Source: Candidatus Thiodiazotropha sp. (ex Monitilora ramsayi) (GTDB lineage: Bacteria > Pseudomonadota > Gammaproteobacteria > Chromatiales > Chromatiaceae). From it: DNA of 64,000 nt. A program made the translations under genes and the position numbers. The notes under the pieces are model-generated. The model was not told the origin of the DNA. It made no database searches and saw only the letters and a program-made list of their open reading frames with translations. The stretch spans positions 1 to 64,000 of the forward strand of contig JAHXIO010000010.1 of NCBI GenBank assembly GCA_025655595.1, written 5' to 3'. Shown one piece after another: positions 46,920 through 55,209 of the stretch; the stretch's first letter is position 1, and each line of letters opens with the position of its first letter.

Positions 46920-48494
46920 TTACTGAAATTTGGGCTCTTTGAAAGTTTCCGTGCTGTGGCATCGATCGCAATGACGACCGAATCCGCCGACGTGAATATC
47001 ATCGCCGCGGTGACATCCAAAGCACTGTTTCGAAATACTGTTGTGCTCTTCGAGCGGAAGCCGATGACAGTCGTCACAGACCGCCTCCCGGTGTTTCCCC
47101 TCAAGAGGATATTCAGTTTGCTCATCATGATCGAATGTCCACAACAACCAATTGTTCGGGTTGTGGCATTCACCACACTTCTTACCAAACCGGCCATCGT
47201 GGTTATCGTCCGCCTTGTGGCAGGAGAGACACTCGATATCGGCCTGCTGAAACTCCGCATTCAGATGGCAGGACTCGCAGGCGGTGACGCTGTGAATACC
47301 GATTAGCGGAAACTTCGTCAGATCGTGCTCGAAGAAAACCTTTTCGGTCCAGCCTTCCTCATTGTGGCAGTAAGCGCAATTCTCCCCCTGCTCTCCCTTA
47401 TGCACATCCACAGCGCGATGGCAGTCGAAGCAGGTCACATCGCTCAACGCATCCATTGCTGCGGTACGATGGCATGCGTTACAGACCAGATCCTTATGCT
47501 GGCCATTCAAGGGGAACTTGGTGTCCTTGCCATGATCGAATTCGACCTTTTTCCAGCTCTCTACGCTATGGCAATCCTGGCACTTCTCTCCATTGCGCCC
47601 CCTATGTTCGTCATCTTTCTCATGACATGCATAGCAGGCTTTAGAGGGCTTTTTCTCAAAGGGACCCTTGATATGGCAGGTTTCGCACTTGACGGACTCA
47701 TGTCTCCCCTCGAGAGGGAATTCGGTATCCGCATTGTGGTCGAAGGCCAGCTTTTTCCACTCATAGCTACTGTGGCACTTTTCACATTCGGTACCGTTAC
47801 GGCCGTTGTGTACATCGTTGATCAGATGACAGCTGTAACAGTCCTTTGGGGTGTTTTTGTAGGTACCGTCCGCATGACAGAGCCTGCAATCGATCTCCTT
47901 GTGACGCCCGATACGTTTAAACTCAGTATCCTTATCATGGTCGAAGGCCTGCTCGCGCCAGTTCTTTTCGCTATGACACTTTTCGCACTCTTCGCCGAGC
48001 TTACCTTTATGCGCGTCATCCTTTTCGTGACATGAGAAACAGACAGAAGGGGCATCACTGTATTTCTTCAGCTCCTTTGTGTGGCACAAATTGCAGGAGA
48101 CCCCTATGTGACCTTCCTTGAGCTCAAAATCAGTGAGCTTGTGATCGAACGATTCGGTATCCAGATTGATGATATCCATCTCCCGGCCTTTATGGTCGGT
48201 ATGGCAATGCTTGCAGTCATTCGCCAGGGACTCATCCAGCCGGCCATGGTATCCCTCACCCAGTTTGATATCTTTTGCCACATTCTCGTGATCGTGACAT
48301 GAGAGACAGCGACCGGCCTGCTCCGCTTTCTTGAGGGTCTCGTGACAACTTTCGCACTTCTCCTCGAACTCCGCGTGCCCTTCGATTACAGGTCCCGGCA
48401 TCAACAGAAGATCCAGCTTACCTGCCAGTGCGGAGGCCGAAGGGAGCATGAGCAACACAGTGAACAGTAATAGGGGACGAATAGATAAATGCAT
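46920..48494 (-). CDS. Multihaem cytochrome c with 21 CxxCH motifs
   Basis: The 524-residue product starts with a signal peptide (MHLSIRPLLLFTVLLMLPSA, cleavage near ALA). I count 21 CxxCH motifs. From about residue 120 a three-haem unit of about 53 residues repeats: CxxCHEKDDxHxGRxGExC, xxCHSxxxWKxxxFDHxxxT, FPLxGxHxxxxCxxCH. The periplasm is the likely location, passing electrons between the membrane cytochrome b and the giant cytochrome. The ATG at 48494 was preferred to an upstream TTG. It lies 27 bp behind the cytochrome b gene. Confidence 0.9.
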   Translation of the reverse strand: MHLSIRPLLLFTVLLMLPSASALAGKLDLLLMPGPVIEGHAEFEEKCESCHETLKKAEQAGRCLSCHDHENVAKDIKLGEGYHGRLDESLANDCKHCHTDHKGREMDIINLDTESFDHKLTDFELKEGHIGVSCNLCHTKELKKYSDAPSVCFSCHEKDDAHKGKLGEECEKCHSEKNWREQAFDHDKDTEFKRIGRHKEIDCRLCHADGTYKNTPKDCYSCHLINDVHNGRNGTECEKCHSSYEWKKLAFDHNADTEFPLEGRHESVKCETCHIKGPFEKKPSKACYACHEKDDEHRGRNGEKCQDCHSVESWKKVEFDHGKDTKFPLNGQHKDLVCNACHRTAAMDALSDVTCFDCHRAVDVHKGEQGENCAYCHNEEGWTEKVFFEHDLTKFPLIGIHSVTACESCHLNAEFQQADIECLSCHKADDNHDGRFGKKCGECHNPNNWLLWTFDHDEQTEYPLEGKHREAVCDDCHRLPLEEHNSISKQCFGCHRGDDIHVGGFGRHCDRCHSTETFKEPKFQ

Positions 48495-48521
48495 CTCTAA
48501 CAACAGTCGCAACAAGTGGAA

Positions 48522-49433
48522 TCAGTAAGCATGTACGGCATAGACATGCACGAATCCAGTCACGATCATCATGATAAAGAGAGGCATATGCATCAGATGC
48601 CAGATGGCAAACATCCGCTCGTAGAAGTGCAGCTCCAGAATCTGTCGCAGAACTTTTCGGTGTGCAATCAACATATCTCTCAAGCGGATCTGCTTACGAC
48701 GGACCTTCCCCTTGTCCCAACCCTTCAAGTGGGCTGCGGCGAGGAGTTTTCTGTTCAATGAGCGGATCACCGAGCGATAGAGCCTGGCCGCCAGGATACG
48801 CATGGAAAACCAGTGTATTGCACTGGCGATCATACCGCTGGGAGCAGACAGCACCCGTTTTTCATAATCCTGAATCAGCTTTTTGGCCTTCGGATTCAAA
48901 TTGAACAGAGGGCCGATTTTTCGATTCAGCTCCAGGGAGTCGGCCTTCAGTGAGGCGAAGGTGGCCTTCCTACCATAGAGGCCGTAGTGAATCCGCGTAT
49001 AAAAATAGCGTCCGAATATACCGCTGATGGCAACCGCCAGCATGCTGAACAGGGCGATACGCCCGTTGAGGGACCCGAGGTGGAAGCTTGAGTGCATCAT
49101 GACCAGCACCGGCCCCAGCACTCCGAAAATCATATGCAGCCGGAACCAGAACTTAACCGTCTGCCAGCGGGACATGAAATGGAGCCGCTTGCGCATGGGG
49201 TATAGGACCAGCAACAGCATCAGACTTCCCCCGACGATACCAAACCAGTATCCCCAGCCGTCTTCGGCGATCCAGACCGCCTGTTCACGGTTCAGCCAGC
49301 CCAAATAGAGCAAGAATAGGGAAAAAATCGAAAATCCAAGCGTGCTAAGATAGCCGGAAACTCGCTTCAACAGCCCTGTCGAGGCACTTATCGAGCCACT
49401 ATTTACACGGGTCGCAACCGCTGCAGTTTCCAT
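48522..49433 (-). CDS. Membrane b-type cytochrome candidate
   Basis: The 303-residue protein has five probable membrane helices. Histidines in RLHMIFGVLGPVLVMMHSSF (third helix) and in WHLMHMPLFIMMIVTGFVHV (last helix) are spaced as haem b ligands, and a basic cytoplasmic loop of about 100 residues lies between helices 4 and 5. The layout resembles cytochrome b561 or ferric-reductase-like proteins. As first gene of the multihaem operon, it probably exchanges electrons between quinones or the Fe-S flavoprotein and the periplasmic haems. Haem binding is inferred. Confidence 0.65.
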   Translation of the reverse strand: METAAVATRVNSGSISASTGLLKRVSGYLSTLGFSIFSLFLLYLGWLNREQAVWIAEDGWGYWFGIVGGSLMLLLVLYPMRKRLHFMSRWQTVKFWFRLHMIFGVLGPVLVMMHSSFHLGSLNGRIALFSMLAVAISGIFGRYFYTRIHYGLYGRKATFASLKADSLELNRKIGPLFNLNPKAKKLIQDYEKRVLSAPSGMIASAIHWFSMRILAARLYRSVIRSLNRKLLAAAHLKGWDKGKVRRKQIRLRDMLIAHRKVLRQILELHFYERMFAIWHLMHMPLFIMMIVTGFVHVYAVHAY

Positions 49434-49715
49434 CTCATCACCACTTTATTAGTATAAAATTTAGTCACTTATGTCGTTTTTTGTTAATCAGGAGCTTCAA
49501 TGGGAGATTCCCCTGTTCTCGACCCACATCTTATGTTGGGAGTATTTTCCCAGCCATGAAGGTCATCACAAAAACGAAAATGATTGTCGATTATCTTGTC
49601 GTCCGCATAGCTGAATCCTAAACAAGCCATGGCAAATTCTGGTATTTAATTCACAATAAAGTTTCTGGCGTTAATTGCCGTAAGAAACCCTAATTAGTAA
49701 GCGCTTTATATTTCG
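49434..49715. promoter_or_regulatory. Divergent promoter region of the cytochrome locus
   Basis: This 282-bp AT-rich region separates the minus-strand cytochrome operon from the plus-strand flavoprotein operon, so both promoters must lie here. I could not identify a specific operator. Confidence 0.5.
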
Positions 49716-51038
49716 ATGCAGTTATCAGCCGACCTCTATCTCATCTATCTGCTCCCCATCCTGTTGATCTGGGCGATTTATGTCGTCCAGAAAAAACTGA
49801 AGAGCAGGAAAAATCTCGCTGTCATGAACGAGGAGTTCGAGGCCGGTCTGACGGAGCCTGCCTCCCTCCACCCGCTCATTGATCTGAAGAAGTGCATGGG
49901 CTGCGGTACCTGTGTAAAGGCCTGCCCGGAGCAGCATAACCACCCGGTATTGGGTCTGATCGACGGAAAGGCCCAGCTGATTGCGCCCACCAACTGTATC
50001 GGTCACGGCGCCTGCAAAACCGCCTGCCCCTTCGATGCCATCACGCTGGTTTTTGGGACAGAGAAGCGTGGTGTGGACATTCCAGTGCTCAAACCCAATT
50101 TCGAGACCTCCATGCCTGGCATCTATATTGCGGGCGAATTGGGTGGAATGGGCCTGATTCGAAATGCCATCGAACAGGGCTACAAAGCACTTGACTACGT
50201 CAGCGAGGACCTCAAATCTAATACGTCCGAGGCACCACTGGATGTAGTTATCGTCGGTGCCGGTCCTTCGGGATTCAGTGCCTCTCTTCGCTCGATGGAG
50301 AAAAAACTGCGATACAAAACCGTGGAACAGGACTCTCTCGGTGGAACGGTATTCCAGTTCCCGCGCGGTAAACTCGTAATGACGGCTCCGGTAACACTCC
50401 CCCTGGTGGGCGAAATGAAGTTCACCGAAACCACCAAAGAGACCCTGCTTCAATTCTGGCAGGATGTAGAGAAAAAGACCGGCATTGAGATCAACTACCA
50501 TGAGCGTGTCGAGGCGATTACAAAAAATGACAAGGGTGGATATGACGTCAAGACGAATAAAACCAGCTACCATACCCGCGCTGTTCTACTCACTATCGGG
50601 CGACGCGGCACACCAAGGAAACTGGGTGCGGATGGCGAAGAGATGAGTAAGGTCACCTATCGCCTGATCGATCCAGAACAGTATCGAAATCAACATGTCC
50701 TGGTGGTCGGTGGCGGTGATAGCGCCCTGGAGGCCGCCACCAGTATTGCGGATGAACCAGGCACCACAGTCACCCTCTCCTATCGTAGCGGCGCATTCGG
50801 TAGGGCAAAACGAAAAAACCGGGAACGGGTGGATGCAGCGGTCGACGCTGGAAAAATCAACTTAATGTTTAATTCCAACGTCAAGTCCTTTACTGAAGAG
50901 ACTGTAACCATCGAGCAAGAGGGAAAGGCGATTGAGCTTCCCAACAATGCCGCCATTATCTGTGCAGGCGGTATTCTGCCTACAGGCTTTCTCAAAGAGA
51001 CTGGCATCAGCGTGGAGACCAAACATGGCACTGCCTAA
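49716..51038 (+). CDS. Membrane-anchored ferredoxin-thioredoxin-reductase-like flavoprotein
   Basis: The 440-residue protein has an N-terminal membrane helix (YLIYLLPILLIWAIYVV), two 4Fe-4S motifs (CMGCGTCVKACPEQ and CIGHGACKTACP near residues 58-105), then an FAD domain with VVIVGAGPSGFSA and an NAD(P)-binding VVGGGDSALEAATS. The fold is that of thioredoxin reductase/YpdA proteins, but no CxxC redox pair is present, so disulfide reduction is unlikely. A membrane NAD(P)H-to-Fe-S electron path fits better, probably feeding or draining the cytochromes. Confidence 0.82.
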   Translation: MQLSADLYLIYLLPILLIWAIYVVQKKLKSRKNLAVMNEEFEAGLTEPASLHPLIDLKKCMGCGTCVKACPEQHNHPVLGLIDGKAQLIAPTNCIGHGACKTACPFDAITLVFGTEKRGVDIPVLKPNFETSMPGIYIAGELGGMGLIRNAIEQGYKALDYVSEDLKSNTSEAPLDVVIVGAGPSGFSASLRSMEKKLRYKTVEQDSLGGTVFQFPRGKLVMTAPVTLPLVGEMKFTETTKETLLQFWQDVEKKTGIEINYHERVEAITKNDKGGYDVKTNKTSYHTRAVLLTIGRRGTPRKLGADGEEMSKVTYRLIDPEQYRNQHVLVVGGGDSALEAATSIADEPGTTVTLSYRSGAFGRAKRKNRERVDAAVDAGKINLMFNSNVKSFTEETVTIEQEGKAIELPNNAAIICAGGILPTGFLKETGISVETKHGTA

Positions 51039-53079
51039 CTTTAACGCCTTGCGTATGCTGCCTTCGCCGGTGCATTCCCTACTGCTTGCCATTATGCTCT
51101 GCTTTGAATTCCTCTCAGTCAGTGTATTCGCCGCCACACATGAAGAGGCTGAAGCGGCAGTACGAATCAGAAACTTCTCCAAAGCGGCCGAAATATATAC
51201 GGAACTGGCCAAAGCGGGTGATAGGGATGCCCAGTTCGCACTGGGCAACGTCTATCGTTCGGGAAGAGGTGTCAAGAAAGATCATAAACAAGCCTTCACC
51301 TGGTTTTCCAAAGCCGCGGCACAGGGTCACGTAAAAGCGCAATACACAACCGGCACAATGTACGAAAACGGCTGGGGAGTAAAAGCAGACCTGCTGCAGG
51401 CTGAAGAGTGGTACCGCCGTGCAGCTGCCGAGGGACATAAACTTGCTGAGAAGAAGCTTGAGGTTCTTGCAACCTCCTCACCGATCGACAACCTCACCCG
51501 ATCACAAAGGATTGAACTGCTGAATCGTGCCGCCGCCGGCGGCAAGTCGGAGACAATCAAACGCCTGCTGGCTGCAGGAGCCTCCATCAACGGCACAGAC
51601 AAATTCGGACGTACAGCTCTGCATGAGGCCGCGATCAATCAACAGGCAGAAGCTATCGATGTACTCCTGCAGGCAAAGGCTCAACCCAATACCAAGGACA
51701 GCCTCGGCGATACCCCCCTGCATAGTGCTGCAGCACTCGGAAACACCCGGATCGCAGATGCACTCTTAACGGCGGGCGCCCAACTGGAAGCACCCAATTC
51801 CACTGGGAACACAGCCCTGTTAATCGCCACCGGACGGAACCATAAAAAGACCGTCGATTTACTGATTAAACTGGGGGCGAATGTCAACACGAAGAACGAA
51901 AAGAAACAGACACCGCTCGATTTAGCACTATTACGAAAATTCGACGGCATTGCCGCCAAACTCAAGGCAGCGGGAGGCAAGGCTACGGTCAGGAAATCCA
52001 GTGACAGGGAGTTCCCCGATATCGCAAAGATCGAACAGCTTGTGGCGACCAAAGGCAAGGAGGATAAAAACAACCCCTTTGCAGGCTGGAGCCCGCTGCA
52101 TATTGCTGCTTGGCGTGGCCAATTACCGCTGATTGAGGCGATTCTCAAAAAAGGCGCCGATCTTAACGGCTTGGATGCAGAGGGTTATACACCGCTGGCC
52201 CGCGCGGTCTGGCAAGGACATGACGAGATAGCCAAATACCTTATGCAACAGGGTGCTGATACCAATTTGACCGGTAAGAATAATCCCACCCCCCTGCTGC
52301 TCGCCACCCGCGATAACAATTTAAAGCTGACCACTGAGTTGCTGGAACGTAATGCGAGGATCAATATCACCAATGAAAATGGTGTCTCTGCATTACACAA
52401 TGCGGTCGAAAACAAAAACAGGGAGATGGCGGCCCACCTCTTGTTTCAGAGCGCTAATCCGAACGCGTCAACCAAGGCCGGAATCACACCCCTGATTCTG
52501 GCCATCAACAATAGTCAGCCCATGATTGTCAGAACACTGCTTAATCGCGGTGCCTCTATCAACAAGCCAGACGCTAAAGGACAATCTCCCCTCTACCATG
52601 CCATCGATGCCGGTAACCGGGAATCGCTTGATCTGCTACTTGAGAAGGGCGCAAAGATCGGGATGGAGACAAAAGCCGGCATTACTCCCATGATGCATGC
52701 AGCATCTTTAGGACATTCGGATGTCGTGGAGCTACTGCTCAAAGATGTGCAGCAAGTCGACAGACAGAGTGACAACGGCAATACGGCACTCCTGTTGGCC
52801 GCGCGTCAGGGCTCAGTCGACACAGTCGATCTCCTGTTGAATCGTAGCGCCGACGTCAATCACCGCAATCGAGCTGGTAACAGCGCACTGATGCTTGCCG
52901 CTCAACAGGGACACCTGGACGTGGTCAAGCGACTATTGGCGAGTAAAGCCGATGCCCGCCTGCTGAACCAACGGCGTGAAAATGCAGAACATTTGGCAAA
53001 GCAAGCCGGTCACCACAAGGTGGCGGAATACATCGCTGAAAACAAAGGTAGTGGACGGTTGCTGGATCTGATGCGATAG
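51025..53079 (+). CDS. Exported Sel1 and ankyrin repeat protein
   Basis: The 684-residue product starts in the end of the flavoprotein gene (14-bp overlap, GTGGAG upstream) with a signal peptide (LLLAIMLCFEFLSVSVFAAT). Two or three Sel1 repeats follow (AQFALGNVYRSGRGVKKDHK, YTTGTMYENGWGVKADLLQA), then about 14 ankyrin repeats (for example GRTALHEAAINQQAEAIDVL). It is a periplasmic scaffold or protein-binding module, perhaps organising the cytochrome complex. No enzyme domain. Confidence 0.85.
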   Translation: MALPNFNALRMLPSPVHSLLLAIMLCFEFLSVSVFAATHEEAEAAVRIRNFSKAAEIYTELAKAGDRDAQFALGNVYRSGRGVKKDHKQAFTWFSKAAAQGHVKAQYTTGTMYENGWGVKADLLQAEEWYRRAAAEGHKLAEKKLEVLATSSPIDNLTRSQRIELLNRAAAGGKSETIKRLLAAGASINGTDKFGRTALHEAAINQQAEAIDVLLQAKAQPNTKDSLGDTPLHSAAALGNTRIADALLTAGAQLEAPNSTGNTALLIATGRNHKKTVDLLIKLGANVNTKNEKKQTPLDLALLRKFDGIAAKLKAAGGKATVRKSSDREFPDIAKIEQLVATKGKEDKNNPFAGWSPLHIAAWRGQLPLIEAILKKGADLNGLDAEGYTPLARAVWQGHDEIAKYLMQQGADTNLTGKNNPTPLLLATRDNNLKLTTELLERNARINITNENGVSALHNAVENKNREMAAHLLFQSANPNASTKAGITPLILAINNSQPMIVRTLLNRGASINKPDAKGQSPLYHAIDAGNRESLDLLLEKGAKIGMETKAGITPMMHAASLGHSDVVELLLKDVQQVDRQSDNGNTALLLAARQGSVDTVDLLLNRSADVNHRNRAGNSALMLAAQQGHLDVVKRLLASKADARLLNQRRENAEHLAKQAGHHKVAEYIAENKGSGRLLDLMR

Positions 53080-53419
53080 CACATGAAGCGACTTTAAAAT
53101 AACCGGTTTTAAAAATCCTGGTCCACCACTTCACCGGCAGTCCCTTTATCCAGGGACATCAATTGAGATCGGGGCTGACTGTTTGTCTACCCCGATACGC
53201 AGGATCAGAGCCTGATAAAAACCCTGATATATGTATCGTTACTTTTAAAGGGCATCATCCAGAATCATAAGACTTTCTTAATTTTTCCCCGCTATTTTGA
53301 ATTCTGGGCCCCGGCACCAGTTAAACAACAACATTCTCTGTCTCATGACCGTCAACACGGTCACTGTTGCTTGGATCGAAAAAAAACTTCACACCAAGAA
53401 AGATTGGAGAAAAAAAACC
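53080..53419. other. Leader region of the rhodanese gene
   Basis: About 340 bp without a supported gene. It should hold a separate promoter for the rhodanese gene. No clear repeat or terminator. Confidence 0.35.
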
Positions 53420-54328
53420 ATGAATCAGCCACGTGGAAATTTTCATTCAGCCATCCTTTCGACACTTATCGCAACAATGAGCATCGGCGCTGTCGGCCAG
53501 ATTTATGCGGCTGAGGGCGACTCTGACGGAAACCGTTACTATCTGCAACGCTATTACTCGGCAGATATCAGCGCCGCCAAGGCTTATTTAGGCATGTTAG
53601 GCAAATATCAGAAAAAAGAGGATGAAGAGAAAGAGAGCGACGATGGAGAAGATGACGAAAAATTTGAGAAACTGACCATCATCGATGTCAGAGATGCCAC
53701 CGAATACCTTCTGGGACATCCCAAAAAAGCCATACACATGCCCTACCCCCGCATCTACCGGGCCTGCGTGGATGACTTACGCACAGAGGACGGCGCTTGT
53801 TCGAATGGAACCGTCTATCAGGTCAGACAAGATCCGGAAGATCTTTTTTTACAAATAGAGAACAAAATCCCCAATAAGCAGACCCCCATAGCCACACTTT
53901 GCCGGACCGGATTTCGCAGCGTACTGGCAGCCAACATACTCTCAAAGCCCACCACAATCTGCGACCTCAAAGGGTATACGGGTATCGATCATGAACAGTG
54001 TGTAATCGCATATACCGATCGTGGCTACGCCAACGTATCCAACATATGGCAAGGTTTTGTCGGTCAACCCATGGCGGGCATCGTCAGCAGCGGTGGTGGT
54101 CGCTACGTGGTCGGTAATGATCAATTATTGACTGATGTAACGTTGAATGACGGCAGTACAGCCAAAGGGTTTATCGCCTACGACCTGGATCTCAACAATG
54201 ACGAAGCCATCACAGCCGACGATAAGGATGGCTGGCGTTATCACCAGGGACTGCCATACGACACGAAAATGAGCCGGAAACGCATCAATCAGGTTGTCGA
54301 TGAGGCGGGTTACTATGATCTACCTTAG
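53420..54328 (+). CDS. Exported rhodanese-like protein of the cytochrome locus
   Basis: The 302-residue product has a signal peptide (AILSTLIATMSIGAVGQIYA). A highly acidic stretch near residues 70-85 is followed by a rhodanese domain: LTIIDVRDATEYLLGHPKKA and the active-site loop TLCRTGFRSVLAA with its cysteine. An insertion with two cysteines (ACVDDLRTEDGAC) sits between these motifs. It should act in the periplasm or outside. Being part of the cytochrome locus suggests a link between sulfane sulfur and the electron path. The start was chosen at the signal peptide. Confidence 0.75.
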   Translation: MNQPRGNFHSAILSTLIATMSIGAVGQIYAAEGDSDGNRYYLQRYYSADISAAKAYLGMLGKYQKKEDEEKESDDGEDDEKFEKLTIIDVRDATEYLLGHPKKAIHMPYPRIYRACVDDLRTEDGACSNGTVYQVRQDPEDLFLQIENKIPNKQTPIATLCRTGFRSVLAANILSKPTTICDLKGYTGIDHEQCVIAYTDRGYANVSNIWQGFVGQPMAGIVSSGGGRYVVGNDQLLTDVTLNDGSTAKGFIAYDLDLNNDEAITADDKDGWRYHQGLPYDTKMSRKRINQVVDEAGYYDLP

Positions 54329-54474
54329 AGAGGTCGGTCAGAGAAGGTAGCTACCGATAGGTCGTGGTCGCCATCGAAGCATGACGGCCACGACCGCATT
54401 GTGAACCAATGGCATTTGATTGTTGGATATGTCGCCAACAGAGCCACAAATTCAGAAACGACAATCCGTCTTCA

Positions 54475-55008
54475 CTACATCTGCAGTTCCTGCGCACGTA
54501 CCAGATATTCCTGATAGGCCGGCACCGCGATAGCCGCGATGATGCCCCCCACCACCAGCATCACAAGGATCGTGACGACAACGGCTGCCGCACCGCGGTT
54601 AGGTGGCGGTGGCGGGCCGAAATTATTGGCCCCTTTGGTACCCGGGATAAACCAGAAAATGAGAGGAACAAGGGGAATCAACAGCACCAGACTCAACCAA
54701 CCGGTGACATTGAAGTCGTGACAGCGCTGGATCGTCAACAGCACACCGACAACAATCATGGCTGCGTAGCCAATAACGAAAACTCCCACAATCACCGGTC
54801 CAGTCAAGGTCTCCGGCATAGTGGCCGCGGTGGCCGCTGAGAGAATAGCCATCACCAGATAGCTCAACAGAGCGATACCCATGCCGTAGCCGATGTAGCG
54901 TAATCTTCCGATGCGTCCTTTCGCTGAGAGAACTTTGACCGGAGCCGTTTCCATCTGCTCATCGATCAGTTCTCCCTGAGGGGGTGAATAAGGGTTGTTG
55001 CTCTCCAT
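54475..55008 (-). CDS. DUF805 membrane protein with pilin-like C-terminus
   Basis: The 177-residue protein begins with SNNPYSPPQGEL, then a DUF805 domain with membrane helices (GRIGRLRYIGYGMGIALLSY, RCHDFNVTGWLSLVLLIPLV, FIPGTKGANNFGPPP). It ends in GGIIAAIAVPAYQEYLVRAQ, strongly like the N-terminal helix of type IV pilins. The role is unknown. Confidence 0.8.
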   Translation of the reverse strand: MESNNPYSPPQGELIDEQMETAPVKVLSAKGRIGRLRYIGYGMGIALLSYLVMAILSAATAATMPETLTGPVIVGVFVIGYAAMIVVGVLLTIQRCHDFNVTGWLSLVLLIPLVPLIFWFIPGTKGANNFGPPPPPNRGAAAVVVTILVMLVVGGIIAAIAVPAYQEYLVRAQELQM

Positions 55009-55209
55009 TTGGACTCTCCTGTCTCATTCCCGGGTCAGGGCGCGGAAGCCGACACATCCCTTTCCCTGTTCAATGTCGTAGCGTGGTAACTGTAAGTAGC
55101 CGATAGACCACTAGGTTACTATCCGCCAGTCACGCTGGGGTATCAGTTTCGATCTTATCCTTTAGGCTCCGGATGAAGATTGAGTAGTTGTTAGCGACGT
55201 TAACCTGAG

